From the NCBI GenBank assembly GCA_958295665.1, contig OY282558.1:70110789-70174788 (forward strand): a stretch of 64,000 nt of DNA, written 5' to 3'. Source of the DNA: Tipula vernalis. Its lineage: Eukaryota > Arthropoda > Insecta > Diptera > Tipulidae. Shown piece after piece: positions 57,350 to 64,000 of this stretch. The translations under genes were made by a program, and so were the position numbers. Position 1 is the stretch's first letter. Every line of letters starts with the position of its first letter. Below the pieces are notes generated by a model, which was not told the DNA's origin, searched no databases, and saw only the letters and a list, made by a program, of their open reading frames with translations.

Positions 57350-57594
57350 GGCTGTGTTTCAATCGGATAAAAAGTTACATTTGTTAACTGTGGTGAAAAA
57401 TATTAAATTTTTCTTACTTTTTAATCACTTTGGTGTTTTAAATGGAACTGGTTAAAATTGTAACGTGTACGTTTTTAATTTTTATTTTGCGTAGAGAAAA
57501 GTAAAATACAAGCTAGAAATTTTTAACTGGTCCGTGAATAAATTGTCAAAAATTTAACTTTTTATGCGGATTTTTATTCGTTTGAAACACAGCC
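57350..57594. mobile_element. 245 bp PIF/Harbinger-type MITE
   Basis: The ends GGCTGTGTTTCAATCGGATA and the complement of ..CGTTTGAAACACAGCC match. The 3 bp duplication TTA flanks both sides (57347-57349 and 57595-57597), as in PIF/Harbinger (TWA) elements. No coding capacity. Confidence 0.8.
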
Positions 57595-57809
57595 TTATTA
57601 TTAAATTCGGGCAGTAAAAATAAAAAATGTCTGCGAAGAGGAAAATTTCTCAAGTAAATGTCACAAATTATTATTTATTACGGTATTATCACAGTATTCG
57701 GGCACGGCCTAGGTAAGAATATTAAAATAATACTAGACATTTTTGATTTTGATTTTTAGTTTTACTTTTTATACCAATACTGAAACAAGAGCTAAGTAGG
57801 TCAAAACCT

Positions 57810-58060
57810 GGGGCCCTATTCTCGAATTCCACATCCATTTTCCACATGTGGACATCTGTCAAAATTCATAAAAATTGAATTTTTTTGGTACTAAGGGAAT
57901 ATTTCCGAATGGGTATAAGCAGGTGGAAGAAATTCTCCAAAAAGAAAAATGTTCATGCCCCATGTGTTTTGTATACGAATTAAAATTTCAGAACGTTTTG
58001 ATGAATTTTGACAGATGTTAGCATGTGGAAAATGGATGTGGAATTCGAGAATAAGGCCCC
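57810..58060. mobile_element. 251 bp MITE, copy 2 (GGGGCCCTAT ends)
   Basis: Same family and same orientation as 40001-40220. It retains a longer left subterminal part (GGACATCTGTCAAAATTCAT), which mirrors ATGAATTTTGACAGATGT near the right end. So this copy has longer inverted repeats than copy 1. Confidence 0.88.
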
Positions 58061-58802
58061 CGCACAAGTTTTTTTACAAACCGTCTATAAAAAATAGTTT
58101 TCACATCAAATGTTTTTCTCTTTCCATCATAAGGGAAATAAATGCTTTGGTCCCTTATTCTCTCTAAAGATGAAGTAACACGAAAAATCTAACATCAGCT
58201 GATTTTGTTTACAAATATTATTGTGTAGAGTTGATATTCATGGTTTTATTAGGATTTTTCATACAAATAAAAATTAAAAAAAAGAAAACAAAGTTATGTT
58301 TTGTATATGGTTTTTATGGGGAATTTGATACTGTACATATTTAATCAAATAGCACTGCCAAGAATTTTCATCAACATTAAAATTTACCATCAGTGCATAA
58401 ATAAAAAATTTTCTAAATAATATTGTTTTACTGTTGGTTGAACCGAAACGAAATAAACAAATATCTATGGATATGTCTATATTTTACACACTTAACTATT
58501 CAATGAACGGATAGAAAATTATGATGACATTTGGGCGTATTAATTCGAACATATATTTGGGCGGATTTATATACAAAAATATTTTCAAAAATCGAAAACG
58601 ATATCAGTATCTCCATCTAACACTTCACCGATGAAGTTTGCATGGAAGTACTATATGTATTTATACTATGCACATATCTAACCTAAACTTTTAACTAATA
58701 TTCGAACGCTTGGTAAATCTTGTGGGCCCCAATAACCCTAGGACCCCAGCGGCTGCGAGTGCTGCCGGTACCTAGTTACGCCACTGAACATTTCAAGTCA
58801 AA
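58061..58802. other. no gene; possible transposon end at 58700-58792
   Basis: AT-rich except for 58715-58792, which is GC-rich and ends TAGTTACGCCACTG, compare 50282. No coding sequence. Confidence 0.4.
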
Positions 58803-59115
58803 TTCAGGGCAATTAGGAAGGCCATCTGGTATTTTTTAACTGATTATGGTGAAATTGAGCACGCACGATGGAAATGTTATTCTAAAACAATTTTTACATA
58901 AAGTTCTGGAAAATGGCCAATTAGGAAGGAACTTGGTGATTTCTTATCCGATTATTATGAAATTCAGGATGCATGATGAACATGGGATTCTAAGGTAGAT
59001 TTTAGATGAAGTTTTGAATAAGGCCAATTAGGAAGGAACTTGGCCGTTTCTTTACCGATTATGATAAGAAATTCAGCAAGTACGATGGAAATGGGATTCT
59101 AAAATGAAAATGTAA
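58803..59115. repeat. ~108 bp tandem repeat, three copies
   Basis: CAATTAGGAAGG occurs at 58810, 58918 and 59025. Each unit also has GATTAT..GAAATTCAG and a GATGGAAATGGGATTCTAA-like block. Copies are about 75-80% alike, so older than the 173 bp array. Confidence 0.88.
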
Positions 59116-59191
59116 AAATTTATTTTTGTTGTACGTTACGCTTCATAAATTATTGTTTAAATTTCGACTTCGTTTAGACTTGGTAGTAGAT

Positions 59192-59315
59192 TGTTTTGTT
59201 CTGTGAAATTGACTAATGTTTCAACCGCCTAAATCTTTGAAAATAAATATTTCTGGATTTATAGAAGAATTTTGAGAAGATTTAGGCGGTTCAGCCAATT
59301 TCACAGAGCAAAACA
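59192..59315. mobile_element. 124 bp hairpin MITE
   Basis: The ends TGTTTTGTTCTGTGAAATTG and the complement of CAATTTCACAGAGCAAAACA match. The arms continue through AACCGCCTAAATCTT, leaving a ~40 bp loop. Almost the whole element is a hairpin. Confidence 0.75.
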
Positions 59316-59875
59316 TTATATGTAGTACAAAGGTTTGTGAATTTATCGCCTGTATGTATGCTAAAAGTCACTTATAGTAAAAACGGCTATCCGCCCTAGT
59401 TACTTGACACGTCTGGATAGATTATTATAATTGTGTTTTTAGTTTCTAATTATATTTTTGCTAAACAAAGCAAAAGGGATTTGTAAATTGTAAATTAGAT
59501 TTACTTTATATCTAATAACTAAGAAGTCTTACCTACATATACATATTACGAATTGTATTTATTGGAGGTTTCGGTCGCGCTGACAAAAGGTCGTTTGATA
59601 GTTACCCCTCCATTTTTTCTTCATATTATTGTAAACAATCCAGATCTTGTCATTTGCTCCAAATGCTTTCACTTACACTGTTATCTCCTTAAAGGGTACA
59701 CAGTTTTTAATATTGCACTCGTTTGAACTTTGGCACTAGCGGAATAGAAGAACAAATATGATCGTTTCACATCTAAGGTTCTCTGTGGTATGTATATCAC
59801 CTTTAAAGAAACTTCTGCTTTTTACGTAGAATACGCGCAGTTTGCGCGTTCTTACCATTTGGTATAATGGTATTT

Positions 59876-60519
59876 GGAGGTCTGAACGAAAAGTCAATTG
59901 ATTGATTGATTGATTGATTTCAAATGTACGATCAAGCATTACGCAAGTCTCCCGTATTATAAATGCGAATACCACACCACTATACACCCATGTTACAACA
60001 CGACACCATTCTTCATGAAGCCAAACATAGCAATATTCACCCCGTAAAGAAAGGCGCCATATCGATAACCACAAAAGTCTAATGTAGTGTGATATCCGCC
60101 CCTGGCCAGGCAGCCATCGTACACTCTTTTACATATAACAACATCGCGGGATGGGAAAGGAATGTTAGTGAGGATAGACTCGGCCCGGTTACAGACACCT
60201 AATAAAGCCGATAGTTAGTGTTTTTTATGACAGCCCAATGACAACACAAATTTCCTGGTGCATACAAATTTGGGTGACCCATGTGGTCACCCAAATTTGT
60301 ACTAACAGTAGCTAGTGTTGCTTGACGCTGTTGAAGTGGTTGTGTCTCTGCTGTTTCTCCTACTCGCCCCCTCATTTTTTAAAAATTTGGGCCAGCCTTG
60401 GAAAAATCGCTTTTGCATCCCGCCCTTATAGTGATTCAAACCCGGTACCTCCCGATCCAACCACCGCAGCATTAACCACTGCGCCGTTTGGTCGGTGGAG
60501 GTCTGTACGAGAAGTCAAT
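59876..60519. repeat. 23 bp direct repeats around a 620 bp segment
   Basis: GGAGGTCTGAACGAAAAGTC.. at 59876-59898 recurs at 60497-60519 with two mismatches. Between lie an (ATTG)n run (59897-59919), a perfect 16 bp stem hairpin at 60264-60300 (ACAAATTTGGGTGACC and complement), and a tRNA-like unit. The minus frame at 59736-60074 has no family resemblance. Confidence 0.6.
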
Positions 60520-60520
60520 G
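60420..60520 (-). repeat. tRNA-derived SINE-like unit
   Basis: On the minus strand GGCGCAGTGGTTAA (60472-60485) fits an RNA polymerase III A box. GGTTTGAATC (60433-60442) fits a B box at tRNA-like spacing. The flanks do not fold into a full tRNA and no anticodon arm can be set. The plausible reading is a SINE head; its body may extend to about 60250, up to the hairpin. Confidence 0.55.
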
Positions 60521-60955
60521 TCCCAAAAAACTGTATTAGGATCTAAGTGGAGATTAATGGTTTTAATTAAAAATAAGTTATCCGCCACAGTTTCCCAACG
60601 CACAAATTGACAGCATTCGGTAGCAGTGGTAATTAAGAAATCCGACCCCAGATGATATAGAGGAAGGAATTCTCCAGAGCCTGATTAACGATTTTTCCTA
60701 ACCGCGATATTTCTTGAATTTGGCTCTTATTTTATTTAAGAAATCCAACCCGTGAATAACTCGATTTTATAGTCGGAACTAAGTACTTATAGAATTGGCT
60801 TAATAATTTAAATATAAAATTTCAGTAAAATCCATTGACTAACTTGCATATTCCGTTTGGTGCTGGGTATCTTGTAAAGGCCTGGGATTGGTTATGAATG
60901 AAAAACTAATTTTTTTTTTGGCAAATCTAATTTTTTGATTTATGGTGTGATCTTA
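60521..60955. other. no gene seen
   Basis: AT-rich; no recognised feature. Confidence 0.45.
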
Positions 60956-61115
60956 TACCCTAGACACACTGCGATTTAATAAAACCGATTTAGTGAATTT
61001 TTCGAGACTAGCCGCAGTGTGTCAACCTCGATTTAGCTAATCCCTTTGTTTTTGCATAGAAACTTAAACTAGTTTAGCAAAATCGGATTTATTAAACCAC
61101 AGTCTGTCTAGGGTA
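60956..61115. mobile_element. 160 bp MITE with ~40 bp inverted repeats and TTA duplication
   Basis: The ends TACCCTAGACACACTGCG and the complement of CACAGTCTGTCTAGGGTA match. The match runs on through TTTAATAAA and CCGATTT with few changes. TTA flanks both sides (60953-60955 and 61116-61118), which suggests PIF/Harbinger type. Not the same family as 57350-57594. Confidence 0.8.
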
Positions 61116-61480
61116 TTAGGGACCAAACCATCATTAGTAGTGTCCGCAATATTTGTAGAATTCTGGCCATGCCTTATTAGCCAAGGTTAGTAAATTTTTT
61201 AAAATGATTCAATTTCGTAAATAAAAAAAAGTAATTTCATAAATAATTTGAATTTGTTAAAATTCTTGAAATTGAAATAAAATCTATAAATTCATTAATT
61301 TAAATTTATTTAATGCAAAATAATCAGGTAATAAACAAACAGACCAGGTTAGATGCTTTTAAACCCATACGATTGGCATGTTAGCCATACTACAAAAATT
61401 AAGAACGATTTAAAACCCGAACTTGTTGCTAAAAAAAATCTAATTTCTGCAAATGTATAAAAAACTGTTCACAAGGTTGA
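61116..61480. other. no gene seen
   Basis: AT-rich flank of the minisatellite region. Confidence 0.45.
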
Positions 61481-63180
61481 ACAAATACAGTGCTTAGATA
61501 CATCGAACGCATTACTTAGAAAAACCAAACGCTATAAAAAACGCTGTTTAAAAAAATCGAATGACGTGTTTAGACAAATGGAATGAGGTATTTAGATTAG
61601 GCGAACGTAGGGTTTAAAGAAACGAACGTAGTATTTAAGAAACTCGCGGGCAACGTAGAATTCACGTCCTGATTTTGCCCGTGACCCGCTAAATTTACAA
61701 AATATTTAGATTGCGAATTCCACGTTGCCTGCGCTTGGAGAAACGATGTTTAAAAAATCGAACGGCTTGTTTAACCTTTCGTCCGTGCATTGATTTTATC
61801 ACATTATCCATTAGCTGGGGAGGCGATGGAAATCTCAAATTACTTTGCTTAGAAACTTTAAATTAGAAAAATTAATTTTTAATTTTTATTTAAAATAACA
61901 ATAATATTTACAAAAAAAAATCTCACCCTATTGCTAGGAAGACTAAATGAACTATTCGTTTTTTTATACTATTTTTGTCGTTTTGAGCTTTCGGACAAAA
62001 AGGCCCTAATGGAAACGCGTGTTACGCAAAATTCAAAAGCGGTGTTTAAAATATCGAACTCGCTACTTAAAAAAATCGAATGTTGTATTTAATAAAATTG
62101 AATAAACTGCATAAGTAGATGCTCGATATAAATTTATTGTAGTTGGCTAGAAAAACGTACCAAACGTACTAAACGTACCAAACGTACCAAATTGTCTTTT
62201 TGTTGGTTGTATGTTTCTCAATAAGTAAGACTTATTATTATGAAATTACATAGAAAAGTGAGATATTTGTTTACCTTGAATAAACAGAAAATGCTGTTCA
62301 ACTAATTGACTAAATTAAATTAGCAAACGTTAGCACACGTACCATATTGGATTTAAAATATGTAATCACAAATAATCCAATCGTCTACTAAAATTATATA
62401 TGTAGCGTCTTTTATGGTAACTGACATATAGAAATAGAAATGCAAATTTCATTTTGGTTTAAAAATATATAAACGACTTTTTAAAATTTTATAAGTACCC
62501 GCAATAAGCACTAATTAAATTTCCGTTAATATATCGAGTTTTATAATTTGGTTTCATACACGAAATTATTTTACAGCAGTTTTGGTTGCATTCAATTTTT
62601 TTTGTTGTTTAAATAAAATTTTATATCGAGTTTTTTTTTCTCTAAAATTTGCGCCTGGTTCCTATGCTGTTTAGACAAATGGAATGCGGTGTCTAGAGAA
62701 ACCGAACGCATTGTTTAAAATAATTGAACGCGATTTTCAATTAAAATCCAAGACGGTGTTTTAAACCTTAACGCCTAAAAAATTCGTACACAGAGTTTAA
62801 TACAAATCAAATGCATTGGTTAAACATACCGAACGCTATATTTAATAAAATCGAGCCCAGCCCAGCTTTTAACAATTCGGGCGAAGTGTTTAGACAAATG
62901 AAATAGCGATATTTAGAGAAACCTAACGGGTTATTGAAAAAAAATTAACGCAAAAATTTAAGATGATCGAGTGCAGTGTTTAAAAAATCTAACGCGTGTT
63001 ACGCAAAATACGAACGCATTGCTTAAGAAAGTCGAACGCGTTTCTTAAATCCAGTTTAGTGTTTAAAGATTTTAACGCGTACAAAATTTGTTCACGGTGT
63101 TTAAAACAAATTGAACTTATTGATTAAATTTGTTCCCGTTATTTAGAAAATTTAACGCATACAGAATTTGCACATGATCT
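61481..63180. repeat. degenerate ~22 bp minisatellite region
   Basis: Units of about 22 bp, approximately GTGTTTAGANAAATCGAACGCG, recur at 61485-61630, 61740-61780, 62030-62110 and densely from 62660 to 63180. ACCGAACGC, TCGAACGC and TTTAACGC variants mark most units. Unrelated AT-rich DNA fills the gaps, including a small CAAACGTAC-type repeat at 62157-62188. The units are too diverged for recent amplification. No coding sense. Confidence 0.7.
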
Positions 63181-63424
63181 TTAATGGCCTTGCCCACATA
63201 GACAATTTTGAAAAATCTTCTGGTAACGAATTTTCCTTTTGTGATTAAAATGGAGGATTTTTAAAATTAAAATTATACACAAATGGTACAAAGGGACATT
63301 AGTTAATAATTAAACTACAGAAACTTCAATAATTTTACAAATTTAATTGAAAAAATATAAAGGGCTGAAACCTCACGAGGTGATCAGAACGTTCGGTCTG
63401 TATTACGTGCTTTCGTGAGATTAG

Positions 63425-63690
63425 ATCAAGTCAACTCAAACTAACCCTTACTCAATCTAAACTCAATCCCCAACTGAACCGGTTATCCCTTTACAATCTA
63501 ACCTCAATATCCAACCCAATCTCCAACTCAACCTCCAATTCAATCCCAGCGTAATCTCCAACGAAATCACAAAATCAACTCTTAACCCTATTCTCAACTT
63601 ACTCACCAACCAACACTCAACACAATCTTTAACTTAACCCCAAACTTGCTCCTCAAATTAACCCTAATTATATTTTCCTCGTTCAGTCTC
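63425..63690. repeat. strand-skewed CA/CT-rich tract
   Basis: About 265 bp with very little G on this strand, built from CTCAATCTCCAAC-like words about 12 bp long (ACTCAACCTCCAATTCAATC). Most likely an eroded short-period repeat. Confidence 0.65.
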
Positions 63691-64000
63691 CTACCTCCAA
63701 TTTCCCCGCAGCTCCAACTTTGTAATGACGCCCACGGTTGTTGTCGTTCCTATTCCTGCTTTTTAAATAAATTTCGCTTTATTTATAGTTTTGGGAATTT
63801 TTATTGACCTAATAGAGGAAAAATTTGCTATAAAACGATTTGCAGACGGTAAAGCTTAATGTTTGCAAAAACAAATATTAAGTAGATCAATCTTTCATAA
63901 TACATTTTCGTGTGATTATTTGAATATGTACCGCAAGAAGTTGAAAAGTAAAAATCTGTAGTTTTAAAGTAACGACTTAAGTAACATTATTCATAAATTT
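63691..64000. other. no gene seen
   Basis: AT-rich sequence to the window end. Confidence 0.4.

Noticed and set aside
59736..60074. 112-codon minus frame
   Set aside because: Crosses an ATTG microsatellite and repeats; no family resemblance.
60430..60490. True tRNA gene
   Set aside because: A and B box-like sequences are present but no acceptor or anticodon stems can be formed; SINE head is more likely.
61481..63180. CRISPR array
   Set aside because: The units are too diverged, have no spacer structure, and the DNA is eukaryotic.

Overview
The window looks like AT-rich, intron-bearing nuclear DNA of an insect, most likely a fly (Diptera). Three host genes can be read across splice junctions. 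The rest is mostly layered transposable elements: mariner, Tc1, P-like, hAT, Ty3/gypsy, BEL/Pao, LOA-like and Jockey-like elements, plus MITEs and tandem repeats. The density of nested insertions suggests heterochromatin or a gene-poor repeat-rich region. The species cannot be named from sequence alone.

Host genes. (1) 13081-15070 (+): a three-exon secreted lipase-family protein whose catalytic serine position is glycine. (2) 32728-33171 (-): a compact three-exon gene for the mitochondrial complex I subunit NDUFB2 (ND-AGGG). (3) 33490-35380 (-): a tetraspanin with three coding exons and the full cysteine signature of the large extracellular loop. Genes 2 and 3 lie tandemly on the minus strand about 320 bp apart.

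Layout. 1-2090: degenerate ~300 bp tandem repeat split by a nearly intact mariner (655-1922). 2100-9540: gypsy integrase remnant joined to a LOA-like non-LTR retrotransposon, itself split by a Tc1-like element with IR/DR ends (5220-6843). 9541-12400: repeats, a mariner fossil and a 783 bp inverted-repeat element. 12400-15930: lipase gene. 15930-27619: a four-level nest. A gypsy element with 139 bp LTRs and TSD TTATG contains a P-like transposon (17514-24747, TSD ATATTAC). That P-like element has ~1.26 kb inverted arms and a long open transposase frame. Its right arm is split by a hAT-like element (22573-24445, TSD CCATACAT) carrying a decayed piece of a C2H2 zinc-finger gene. 27620-32500: gypsy, Tc1/mariner-superfamily and Jockey fossils. 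32680-35540: the two minus-strand genes. 37500-43100: BEL/Pao fossils in both orientations, a Jockey-like element and a MITE. 43380-44850: mariner fragment, a 173 bp satellite and short repeats. 46200-50000: Tc1/mariner-superfamily elements and MITEs. 50500-56710: repeats and an old P-like fossil with a THAP remnant. 57300-64000: MITEs, a 108 bp tandem repeat, a tRNA-derived SINE-like unit, a ~22 bp degenerate minisatellite and a strand-skewed CA-rich tract.

The host genes show no operon-like or functional link; the elements record successive insertions. The most interesting unit is the nest at 15.9-27.6 kb, especially the P-like element with foldback-like arms and the zinc-finger capture by hAT.
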